A stretch of DNA of 6,934 nt from Candidatus Roizmanbacteria bacterium CG_4_10_14_0_8_um_filter_33_9 (GCA_002785065.1 PFLI01000151.1:1-6934), one strand, 5' to 3'; shown: positions 1 through 6,050, counted from the first letter of the stretch. A program made the numbers and translations. Notes: generated by a model not told the origin, from the sequence alone.

Positions 1-1829
1 TCCCATTTCTGCACAAAAAGCACACTGGTTTTTGTTCCGGTATGCGGTTTGAAAGTGTTTACATGAAGCCCGACTACTGCAAAGATTCTGCCTTTTTCGG
101 CGATGTACTCGCGTATTGCTTTGTCCGAGGTATTATTAAAACGACCTTGGGGTAAAACAATCGCCATTCTACCGCCCGGCTTCAAAAAGTTTAAGTTTCT
201 TTCAATAAACAAAATATCACGCCCGACTTTTGATTTTGGTTTGTTTTTATCGTTGTAGCCAAGATCGTATTTGTGGATTATGCGGGATTCTTTAATATCT
301 CCGGCAAAAGGCGGATTTGCCATGAGAATATCAAAATTAAATTCTTTGTAAGAACTTTTATCTTTTTGTAAGGCTTCAAGTCTTTTTAATCCTGCTCCGT
401 ACACTTCCAACCAGTCGCGATTTTGGATTGTCTCGTTCCAGCGTTCATAATCCAAGTTGTTTAAATGTAAAACATTGGTGTTTCCGTCTCCGGCAATCAG
501 GTCTAGGGTGCGAGCCACGCGCACGACTTTTTCGTCAAAATCAATACCAAAAACTTTTAGCACATTTTCTTTTTCCTCTTCGGAAATATCCGTATTTTGG
601 AATAAGTGTCCAGTGATTTGAAAAATAGTGTGCACAGTAAATCCGCAAGAACCGGCAGCAGTGTCCACCATATATTCGCCCGCTTTGGGATTGAGCATTT
701 TGACGCACATATCAATTACATGGCGAGGTGTGAAGTATTGGCCTTTTTCGCCCTTTGATGACTTATTGACTAAGTATTCAAAGGCTTCATCTATAATTTG
801 TAAATTTGAGTTGAATAATTTTATATCCTGCAAGCTGGAAACGCTAACGGAAAGATGAGAAGGCGAAAGCTGAATTTGGCTGGCTTCGTCAAAAACTCCC
901 GGCCATTTGGCTTTGGCTTCGTCGAAAAGTTTTTGAATTTTCTTTTTAAGTTCGCCCTCTGATTGGCCGGTATTGCGGAATTCGAGCACTCTAAATTTGC
1001 TATCGTCAATCTCACCGATATTCTCTTTTAATTCATCATATGATTTTTCTCTACTTTCGCCATATTTAACGCGCGGCTTATCTGCGATAATTATTGGGAA
1101 ATCTTTCTGATTTAAAAAATAATTAATGATTTCCTTGTCTCTGGCGCTTTTGCGCTCATCGTATAATTTGGTAAAAATCAGTTTAAAAACTTCCTCAAAA
1201 ACATCCACACCTGCATTTGCCAATACTTCGTCTTCCATTTCCTGAATAATGGTTTTGAGCGATTTTCCCTCGTTTGGAATTTTATCTTTGATGATTAAAT
1301 CTTTGAGAGTAAACCTCTCTTTTAGAATATCTTCAAGCGTTTGGTCGGCTTTGGGAATATCGGTAATGTCTTCAAAATAATTCGGGTCTTTGCGGTTGTA
1401 GTGTGAAATTTGTCCGCCGTTGGTCCAAACGGCAATCGGCGCGCCGGTAGCGTTAGTATATGAGCGAAGCTGATTTTTCCCGTCTTGGAGTTTGGGTTTT
1501 TTGATTTCAACAATGATGTATTCAACCGTTGGACGATCTTTGTCAAAAACAACAATGTCGGCAGACTTCACCTCACGACCAAAATGGATTGCGTGTTCAA
1601 ACTTAATTCTTTGCTTCGGGTAGCCGTATTCTTCAAGCAGTTTCATTGCGTAAAGCTGGCGGACGACTTCTTCCGGCTTCAAAACAATTTCTTTGTTGCG
1701 GATAGCGCAAACAACATACGGCTTGCCGTCTTTGAGCGTGATTTTGTTTTCAAGCTTGTCAACAAGCTTTTGATCAAAAAGCGAAAAGCTGTAATTTGAA
1801 TCTTTGATTATGTTTAGAATGTTTTTCAT
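1..1829 (-). CDS. Nuclease-methyltransferase fusion: HsdR-type N-terminal nuclease plus N6-adenine DNA methylase (partial, C-terminus off left edge)
   Basis: The frame opens with ATG at 1829 (MKNILNIIKDSNYSF) and stays open for 609 codons to the left edge, so the C-terminus is missing. Residues about 45-150 form a PD-(D/E)XK nuclease domain like the N-terminus of type I HsdR: D91, then the E-x-K triad of VEIKKP (E108, K110), then the QxxxY motif QLRSY (Q120-Y124). Residues about 330-600 are a type I/gamma-class adenine methyltransferase: GQYFTP (363-368), SAM-binding motif I DTAAGSCGF (389-397) and catalytic motif IV NPPF (505-508). There is no helicase domain between nuclease and methylase, so this is neither HsdR nor ordinary HsdM. 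The order resembles single-chain type IIG enzymes or the RM subunit of BcgI-like type IIB enzymes, which need a specificity subunit; such a gene would be expected past the left edge. Motif I departs from the usual DPxxGSGG pattern (T for P, C for G), yet AdoMet-binding glycines remain. Base use looks richer in G and C than leuS. No Shine-Dalgarno or clear promoter is visible before the start. Confidence 0.93.
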   Translation of the reverse strand, partial: MKNILNIIKDSNYSFSLFDQKLVDKLENKITLKDGKPYVVCAIRNKEIVLKPEEVVRQLYAMKLLEEYGYPKQRIKFEHAIHFGREVKSADIVVFDKDRPTVEYIIVEIKKPKLQDGKNQLRSYTNATGAPIAVWTNGGQISHYNRKDPNYFEDITDIPKADQTLEDILKERFTLKDLIIKDKIPNEGKSLKTIIQEMEDEVLANAGVDVFEEVFKLIFTKLYDERKSARDKEIINYFLNQKDFPIIIADKPRVKYGESREKSYDELKENIGEIDDSKFRVLEFRNTGQSEGELKKKIQKLFDEAKAKWPGVFDEASQIQLSPSHLSVSVSSLQDIKLFNSNLQIIDEAFEYLVNKSSKGEKGQYFTPRHVIDMCVKMLNPKAGEYMVDTAAGSCGFTVHTIFQITGHLFQNTDISEEEKENVLKVFGIDFDEKVVRVARTLDLIAGDGNTNVLHLNNLDYERWNETIQNRDWLEVYGAGLKRLEALQKDKSSYKEFNFDILMANPPFAGDIKESRIIHKYDLGYNDKNKPKSKVGRDILFIERNLNFLKPGGRMAIVLPQGRFNNTSDKAIREYIAEKGRIFAVVGLHVNTFKPHTGTKTSVLFVQKW

Positions 1830-1869
1830 AAATATTTAATATTTATTTAATTTATATCCGGCAATTCTC

Positions 1870-1956
1870 TTAACCGTTTGCCTCAAGATTACGTATTCGC
1901 TCTTGATAACTACTGCTGCCGGTTTGTCCTATTTTTATCAAATCATCAACCCTCAC
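1870..1956 (-). CDS. Possible 28-residue ORF upstream of the methylase, or gene remnant
   Basis: Read on the minus strand from a GTG at 1956 to TAA at 1870-1872. The peptide begins VRVDDLIKIGQTG and ends YQERIRNLEANG, which reads like a genuine helical protein tail rather than random sequence. The same frame is open upstream only to a TAG seven codons before the GTG. No Shine-Dalgarno is visible. It sits 40 bp before the methylase start and 49 bp after the tRNA 3' end. It could be a small regulator, a decayed fragment of a gene lost beside the tRNA, or chance. I do not recognise the family. Confidence 0.25.
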   Translation of the reverse strand: MRVDDLIKIGQTGSSSYQERIRNLEANG

Positions 1957-1958
1957 AA

Positions 1959-1984
1959 CGCTTAAGCGATAAATCAGCTAAGCG
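1959..1984. repeat. Short inverted repeat CGCTTA / TAAGCG in the spacer after the tRNA
   Basis: CGCTTAAGCG (1959-1968) is a perfect 10-bp palindrome, and a second TAAGCG arm lies at 1979-1984, so CGCTTA at 1959-1964 can also pair with it. No T-run follows on the minus strand, so it is not a convincing intrinsic terminator for the leuS-tRNA transcript. It could serve as an RNA processing hairpin after the tRNA or may be chance. Confidence 0.3.
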
Positions 1985-2005
1985 GGCTCATTTATTGCTT
2001 TTTTG

Positions 2006-2076
2006 TTCCGAGACTACGATTCGAACGTAGATACGCAGATCCAGAGTCTGCGGTCCTACCATTAGACGATCTCGGA
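2006..2076 (-). tRNA. tRNA-Gln (anticodon CTG)
   Basis: A complete 71-nt cloverleaf reads on the minus strand. The acceptor stem is TCCGAGA/TCTCGGA with discriminator A. The D-arm is GTCT-AATGGTA-GGAC, the anticodon arm GCAGA-CTCTGGA-TCTGC, the variable loop GTAT, and the T-arm CTACG-TTCGAAT-CGTAG. The seven-base anticodon loop places CTG at 34-36, which reads the Gln codon CAG. The 3' CCA is not encoded (the next bases are CAA), so it must be added after transcription. The gene starts 9 bp after the leuS stop codon on the same strand with no room for its own promoter, so it is probably co-transcribed with leuS and cut out by RNase P and a 3' nuclease. Confidence 0.97.
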
Positions 2077-2085
2077 AATCTGCGA

Positions 2086-4944
2086 TTATCTTACTACAAA
2101 ATTAAGTATTTTTCCAGAAACGTAGATTACAGTATAGTTTTTTCCTCCGATATATTGTTTGATTTTCTCAGAAGATAAAGCCTTTTTTTCAACTTCTTCT
2201 TTTGTAGCTGATGATGAAATAACAATAGTTCCACGCATTTTTCCGTTTACCTGTACAGGAATAATTATTTCTTTATCTTCTTCTATTTCCCCTACTTCTG
2301 GCCAGTTTGACAGATGAATTGATTCTGTTTCTCCAAAAACAGTATTCCAAATTTCCTCAGTGATAAACGGCGCAAACGGTGCTAAAATTTTTAAAAACTT
2401 CTTTGCATTGTCAACTGATAAACACTTCGTCATTCTGGGGAACAGAGTGACTCCAGAATCAGATTCTGGACAATCAGAAGTGGTGCCAGAATGACGTTGG
2501 ATCGCTTCCTCCCAAGCGTTAAGAAACTCCATCATTGAAGCAATAGCTGTATTGAACTTTATCTCCAAAATATCACTCGTCACTTTTTTAATTGTTTTAT
2601 TTAATTTTGAGATTAATTTTTTATTTGTTTCATTTTTTAGAATTTGGGGTTTAGGGTTTAGAGTTTTATATTCTTGATACATTTTCCACACCCGTGATAA
2701 AAACCGATATACTCCCTGCAGTGTTTTAGTAGACCAAGCAATCTCCTGTGAAAACGGTGCCATAAACATTTCATACATACGAAGTGAATCGGCTCCATAT
2801 TCGGAAACTACATCGTCCGGATTAATTACATTACCAAGTGACTTACTCATTTTGTGGTGATCTTCTGCCAAAACCATACCAACATTTTGTAGTCTCAAAA
2901 ATGGTTCTGGAAAGTCAAGGAGCCCCAAATCTTGAAGCGCTTTCACCCAAAATCGTGAATATAACAAATGCAAAACTGCATGCTCAGCTCCTCCAAAATA
3001 CCAGTCAACCGGAAGCCACTTTTTAATAGAAACTCCAAACTTTAAATCCCAAATCCTAATCAAATCAGAATTATTAAATTCCAAATTATTCTGTTTAGAA
3101 TGTTGTAGATTATTTATTGAAGTTTGTTTAGGTTTTAGGGTTTTGGATTTAGGATTTGCATTTTGCAGCGCAAAATGCAGAAAGTACCAACAACTTCCTG
3201 CCCAATTTGGCATAGTATCTGTCTCTCGTTTTGCTGGACCACCGCAATTTGGACATGTTGTTTTTACGAACGTATCAATTCCAGCTAAAGGTGATTCACC
3301 CGACTCACCCGGCTCATAGCTTTTTACATATGGTAGTTCTAAGGGTAACTGATCCTCAGGAATCGGAAACCACCCAGCATTTGATTGAATAACTTCATCA
3401 CTAACTTTAATTTTTAAGTTGTATATTTGACTTTTGACTTTTGATATTTGACTTTGGTTTTTTGCGCATTTCTCGCAAAAAACCATTGGGATAGGTTCCC
3501 CCCAATACCGCTGGCGGGAAAAAATCCAATCGCGAAGATGATAAGTAACCTTTCGTTTTCCCCATCCTTTTTCTTCTAAATAATCCATTATTTTAATTAT
3601 TGCCACATGAATATCCATTCCGTTTAAAAAATCTGAATTAATCATTGTCCCCTCTTCTTCTTGTACTTGTTCTTTTTGTTTTATATCTGAACTGTCTTTG
3701 TCAGCTCCAACTACAACTCGAATAATTGGAATATCATATTCTTTTGCAAACTCAAAATCACGTAAATCATGTCCAGGTACACCAACAACAGCGCCAGTTC
3801 CAAATCCAGAAAGAACAAAATCAGATATCCAAATAGGAAGTAAACGTCCGTTTAAATTATTAACTGCATAAAATCCAGTAAACACACCAGTTTTTTTTCT
3901 CCCTTCTGATTCTCTTTCCATTTGTGACTTTGTTTTAGTTTTCTCAACATAATCACTTATTTTCTTCAATTTTGACATTTGACATTTGATCTTTGAATTT
4001 AGGAGCGAAGCGACGAATGGATGTTCCAGTGCAATTACAATAAAAGTCGCTCCAAAATTCGTATCTGGACGGGTTGTAAAACAGGTTATTTCACCTAAAG
4101 TTGATTTACTAACGTTTATGGAGGGGTCATCTGTTTTTTTCCGACCTGCCTGCCGGCAAGACAGGCTTGGGAAACCCGATTTATCGGGGGGAAACCCACT
4201 GGAGCGAAAAAAATCAGATGACGACGGATTGTCCACGATTTGATATGTAATATCAATCCCCTCTTTCCTCCCAATCCAATTTCTCTGCATCTCCAAGATT
4301 CCTTTTGGCCATTTCAAACCATCCAGATCTTTTAATAATCGATCGGCGTATGCAGTAATTCGAAACAGCCATTGAGGAAGATCTTTTTTTTCGATTTTAT
4401 TACCACATCTCTCATGAGTCCCATTGGCTAAAACTTCCTCTTCAGCCAAACCAGTTTTGCATTTTGGACAGTAATTAATCGGCGTGTTTTTTTTGTATAA
4501 CAACCCCATTTTAAAAAACTGGATAAAAAGCCACTGCGTCCATTTGTAGTATGAAGGATCTGTTGTTGAAAATTCACGGCTCCAATCATATGAAAAACCA
4601 AGCATTTTCATCTGACGTTTAAAATTGGCTATATTCAAAGGCACCATATCCATTGGATTCTTTTTAGCCTTGACAGCTGCATTTTCAGCAGGTAATCCGA
4701 ACGCATCCCAGCCCATAGGATGAAGAACCGAATAATTATTCATTCGATAATAACGTGAAAGAATGTCAGTTGCTGTGTACCCTCGAGGATGACCAACGTG
4801 TAAACCAGCGCCGGATGGATATGGAAACATGTCGAGTACATACATCTTTTCTTTGTAATCATTCTCAGATGATTGATAGATTTTGTTTTTATCCCATGTT
4901 TCAATCCATTTTTTTTCAAATTGGCTGGGTTGGTATTTTGTCAT
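2086..4944 (-). CDS. leuS: Leucyl-tRNA synthetase with several in-frame repeat-derived inserts
   Basis: Class Ia synthetase that charges tRNA-Leu with leucine in the cytoplasm. It has the catalytic HVGH (49-52) and KMSKS (698-702) motifs. It keeps both Zn-ligand clusters (C159, C162, C180; C490, C493 with C564, C567). The editing domain has TTRPDT (290-295) and GHD (391-393), whose Asp matches the residue that anchors the amino group of mischarged leucine analogues. The C-terminal domain (VQVNGKMRG to the end) is complete. At 952 residues it is roughly 100 longer than usual bacterial LeuRS. The excess falls in blocks that look non-ancestral, at about 242-273, 316-325, 496-516, 596-635, 760-770 and 817-839. 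All lie between conserved blocks, and their DNA is repeat or palindrome sequence. The ATG at 4944 gives the family N-terminus (YQPSQFEKKW). It follows the CoA gene stop by 20 bp and lies 8 nt after an extended -10, implying a leaderless or near-leaderless transcript. No Shine-Dalgarno is visible. Confidence 0.98.
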   Translation of the reverse strand: MTKYQPSQFEKKWIETWDKNKIYQSSENDYKEKMYVLDMFPYPSGAGLHVGHPRGYTATDILSRYYRMNNYSVLHPMGWDAFGLPAENAAVKAKKNPMDMVPLNIANFKRQMKMLGFSYDWSREFSTTDPSYYKWTQWLFIQFFKMGLLYKKNTPINYCPKCKTGLAEEEVLANGTHERCGNKIEKKDLPQWLFRITAYADRLLKDLDGLKWPKGILEMQRNWIGRKEGIDITYQIVDNPSSSDFFRSSGFPPDKSGFPSLSCRQAGRKKTDDPSINVSKSTLGEITCFTTRPDTNFGATFIVIALEHPFVASLLNSKIKCQMSKLKKISDYVEKTKTKSQMERESEGRKKTGVFTGFYAVNNLNGRLLPIWISDFVLSGFGTGAVVGVPGHDLRDFEFAKEYDIPIIRVVVGADKDSSDIKQKEQVQEEEGTMINSDFLNGMDIHVAIIKIMDYLEEKGWGKRKVTYHLRDWIFSRQRYWGEPIPMVFCEKCAKNQSQISKVKSQIYNLKIKVSDEVIQSNAGWFPIPEDQLPLELPYVKSYEPGESGESPLAGIDTFVKTTCPNCGGPAKRETDTMPNWAGSCWYFLHFALQNANPKSKTLKPKQTSINNLQHSKQNNLEFNNSDLIRIWDLKFGVSIKKWLPVDWYFGGAEHAVLHLLYSRFWVKALQDLGLLDFPEPFLRLQNVGMVLAEDHHKMSKSLGNVINPDDVVSEYGADSLRMYEMFMAPFSQEIAWSTKTLQGVYRFLSRVWKMYQEYKTLNPKPQILKNETNKKLISKLNKTIKKVTSDILEIKFNTAIASMMEFLNAWEEAIQRHSGTTSDCPESDSGVTLFPRMTKCLSVDNAKKFLKILAPFAPFITEEIWNTVFGETESIHLSNWPEVGEIEEDKEIIIPVQVNGKMRGTIVISSSATKEEVEKKALSSEKIKQYIGGKNYTVIYVSGKILNFVVR
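2428..2496. repeat. Nested palindromic element inside leuS (69 bp, 23 codons)
   Basis: The outer arms CGTCATTCTGG (2428-2438) and CCAGAATGACG (2486-2496) are perfect 11-bp inverted repeats. Inside lies a second palindrome, TCCAGAATC-A-GATTCTGGA (2452-2470). ATTCTGG thus occurs four times in alternating orientation. The element is exactly 69 bp and encodes residues 817-839 of LeuRS (RHSGTTSDCPES...), a stretch absent from the usual family sequence between the anticodon-domain helices and the LAPFAPFITEEIW block. It looks like a mobile or amplified intergenic palindrome that landed in frame. Confidence 0.85.
2638..2668. repeat. GGGTTTAG-type low-complexity tract inside leuS
   Basis: The + strand reads GGGGTTTAGGGTTTAGAG, and the minus strand encodes LeuRS residues about 760-770 (KTLNPKPQILK). 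The tract sits just before the conserved IKKVTSDI helix, where family members are variable. It shares the GGGTTTAGG/GGATTTAGG style with the larger insert at 3041-3159, suggesting one repeat family. Confidence 0.6.
3041..3159. repeat. AATCCTAAATCC-type inverted repeat insert in leuS
   Basis: The left arm TTTAAATCCCAAATCCTAAT (3041-3060) is largely complementary to the right arm GGATTTAGGATTT (3145-3157) and to the neighbouring GGTTTTAGGGTTTT (3131-3144). The intervening DNA is AT-rich. The insert encodes LeuRS residues about 596-635 (NANPKSKTLKPKQTS...). Usual LeuRS has only a short loop between the WYFL motif and the PVDWYFGGAEHAVLHLLY block. It is the largest insert in the gene and does not interrupt the frame. 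Confidence 0.7.
3157..3179. repeat. Perfect 10-bp hairpin TGCATTTTGC-AGC-GCAAAATGCA
   Basis: Perfect 10-bp arms (3157-3166 and 3170-3179) with a 3-nt loop lie within leuS at the edge of the 3041-3159 insert, over the codons for LHFALQNA. It may mark the insertion boundary or be part of the inserted unit. Confidence 0.7.
3423..3457. repeat. TTTGACTTTTGA tandem motif insert in leuS
   Basis: The + strand holds three spaced TTTGACTTT-like units (ATATTTGACTTTTGAC, then TTTTGATATTTGACTTTGG). It encodes LeuRS residues about 496-508 (NQSQISKVKSQIYNLK) directly after the CEKC zinc pair, where family members pass straight into the PVPEEDLP-like block. It has the same orientation and core as the motif at 3971-4000. 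Confidence 0.65.
3971..4000. repeat. TTTGACA tandem motif insert in leuS
   Basis: The heptad TTTGACA is repeated twice and followed by the degenerate units TTTGATC and TTTGAAT. It encodes LeuRS residues about 316-325 (SKIKCQMSKLK) in the editing domain, after the conserved ALEHP. The core is shared with 3423-3457, so both probably belong to one dispersed repeat family. Confidence 0.6.
4127..4221. repeat. Compound palindromic element inside leuS (95 bp)
   Basis: The outer arms TCATCTGTTTTTTTCC (4127-4142) and CGAAAAAAATCAGATGA (4205-4221) are near-perfect inverted repeats. Inside are an imperfect palindrome centred on TGCCGGCA (4145-4165), a hairpin CCCGAT-TT-ATCGGG (4175-4188), and two direct copies of GGGAAACCC (4169-4177, 4189-4197). 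It is far richer in G and C than the flanks and encodes LeuRS residues 242-273 (SSDFFRSSGFPPDKSG...). This stretch lies at the entry to the editing domain and has no counterpart in usual LeuRS. Confidence 0.85.
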
Positions 4945-4952
4945 AAGAGTAA

Positions 4953-4961
4953 ATTATATCA
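4953..4961 (-). promoter_or_regulatory. Extended -10 promoter element of leuS
   Basis: The minus strand reads TGATATAAT, a full extended -10 (TGnTATAAT). Eight bases separate the hexamer from the leuS ATG, so transcription would begin about 1-2 nt before or at the start codon, giving a leaderless mRNA. No good -35 is present; TTTACA at 4978-4983 would need an overlong 19-bp spacer. It lies in the 20-bp gap after the CoA gene. Confidence 0.6.
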
Positions 4962-4964
4962 AAA

Positions 4965-6002
4965 TCAAGTAAACATTTGTAAAAGCTCTTTTACCTTTTC
5001 TTTTGTCTTTTCTGTTATGGTAACTGCAATAAATCCAAGATCTTTTTGTCCATAGCAAACTAAAGAGCCTAGAGGAGCCATAAGTATTGTCGGTAACACT
5101 AACAAATCCTCTTCTCCAATCACCTTTATTCCATATTTTTCTTTTGTTTTTGATACTGTGTTCATTGCTTTGTAAATCGATTTTATTGCACTTCGTCTTA
5201 TTGTACCAGCCTGATTGTAAATTGTTGTTTTAGTATTACTACATAAATATAATTGTTGCTTCTCAGATAAGGCTTCCCTTCGGGTAATATAGTCATATAT
5301 CATCAAAGAAGGAGCTATTTTTTTGTTAAGAAGACTTAAGGACACAATATCTCCAACTGTTATGATCATTTCATTCCGTTTAAATGTTTTTTTATTGCCT
5401 TGGAGTGATTTAATATATACATCTATCTCTTTTTTTGTTGAAAAGACACGGCCTAAAGGCTCCCTTAAAGATACTCTCAGAGCATCTGGCAAATAAAATT
5501 TTTGTTTGCTAAATAACAACTTTTTATAACAGTGTCCATGCCTGGATATCTCCCCTTTTCGAATACGAAATGAGGAAATCTTTCGATTATCATCTGCTTT
5601 TACATAGGGTACAACCACTATCTTTAGGGCTTTTAAATGATTTTTTCTGCGGATTTTATTGATAATAATCGCATTTGGTTTTGTCTCTTTAGTAACAATG
5701 ATTTTATCAATATGAGAATCAGAAACTGATATTCCAAATGGTTCATCCAATTTCATAATTTGTACTTTCACGTTTCCATTAATACTCTTAAAATACTGCT
5801 CTACATATTGTTTCCTTATGTTAAACGGTTCAATGGAATAAGAAAGAGGTTTTTCTGCAATCATTTTATCCGATATTATTCCTATTGCTAAATAATCTCC
5901 AGTTTCAAAAGCAGTTTTGAGAAATAGTTCATGTCCTTTATGGAAATGGTCAAAAGTACCTCCTGCAACAACGTATATTTTCTTTTTTTGCTCTTTGTAC
6001 AT
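4965..6002 (-). CDS. Fused phosphopantetheine adenylyltransferase (archaeal type) and GTP-dependent dephospho-CoA kinase (DUF359)
   Basis: Predicted two-domain cytoplasmic enzyme for the last two steps of coenzyme A synthesis: 4'-phosphopantetheine to dephospho-CoA, then to CoA. Residues 9-155 are a nucleotidyltransferase with GGTFDHFHKGH (14-24, HxGH at 21-24) and ISSFRIRKGEI (142-152), the ISSxxIR signature of the archaeal/eukaryal PPAT type, unlike the shorter bacterial CoaD. Residues about 169-345 match the DUF359 family, shown in archaea to be a GTP-dependent dephospho-CoA kinase: LPDxLR-like start, VGDIVS (216-221), PSLMIYDYITRR (231-242), NQAGTI (263-268), GEEDLLVLP (296-304) and APLGSLVCYGQ (309-319). 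Its fold is unrelated to the bacterial kinase CoaE. The fusion parallels the animal CoA synthase, which joins the same activities with a different kinase. The ATG at 6002 fits both the domain start and the promoter spacing. The stop is TGA. leuS follows after 20 bp. Biochemistry is inferred from family membership. Confidence 0.88.
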   Translation of the reverse strand: MYKEQKKKIYVVAGGTFDHFHKGHELFLKTAFETGDYLAIGIISDKMIAEKPLSYSIEPFNIRKQYVEQYFKSINGNVKVQIMKLDEPFGISVSDSHIDKIIVTKETKPNAIIINKIRRKNHLKALKIVVVPYVKADDNRKISSFRIRKGEISRHGHCYKKLLFSKQKFYLPDALRVSLREPLGRVFSTKKEIDVYIKSLQGNKKTFKRNEMIITVGDIVSLSLLNKKIAPSLMIYDYITRREALSEKQQLYLCSNTKTTIYNQAGTIRRSAIKSIYKAMNTVSKTKEKYGIKVIGEEDLLVLPTILMAPLGSLVCYGQKDLGFIAVTITEKTKEKVKELLQMFT

Positions 6003-6010
6003 AAAGAATT

Positions 6011-6019
6011 ATTATAACA
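6011..6019 (-). promoter_or_regulatory. Extended -10 promoter of the CoA fusion gene
   Basis: The minus strand reads TGTTATAAT, a perfect extended -10. Eight bases separate the hexamer from the ATG at 6002, the same spacing as for leuS, again predicting a leaderless or nearly leaderless transcript. The TGT is the end of the upstream CACCTCGGAGGTGT element, so the operator and the -10 overlap. No recognisable -35 is present at the usual distance. Confidence 0.65.
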
Positions 6020-6034
6020 CCTCCGAGGTGTTAT
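6014..6034. promoter_or_regulatory. Palindromic operator 1 (CoA-gene side)
   Basis: ATAACACCTC-C-GAGGTGTTAT is a perfect inverted repeat with 10-bp arms and a 1-bp centre. Read on the minus strand its core is CACCTCGGAGGTGT, identical to operator 2 read on the plus strand. It overlaps the -10 of the CoA gene. A 1-nt loop cannot form an RNA hairpin of full length, so a DNA site for a dimeric regulator is more likely. The regulator is not encoded in this window. Confidence 0.75.
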
Positions 6035-6050
6035 AGAAAAACTCCTTCTT

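Noticed and set aside
821..1799. Short frames on both strands across the methylase gene
   Set aside because: They are shadows of the long minus-strand methylase frame, which alone carries the nuclease and methylase motifs.
2638..2668. Telomere-like (TTTAGGG) repeat
   Set aside because: GGGTTTAGGGTTTAG resembles plant telomere repeats, but it is only two to three units long, degenerate, translated within leuS, and similar tracts occur elsewhere in the same gene.
3423..4000. CRISPR-like array from the TTTGAC repeats
   Set aside because: Units are only 6-12 bp, irregular, tandem rather than spaced by unique spacers, and lie within an open coding frame.
4127..4221. Intein or self-splicing intron in leuS
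   Set aside because: The insert is far too short and lacks splicing motifs; it stays in frame and simply encodes extra residues.
4965..4967. Recoded UGA (genetic code 4 or 25)
   Set aside because: TGA ends the CoA fusion at the natural family C-terminus, and no in-frame TGA occurs inside the well-conserved genes.
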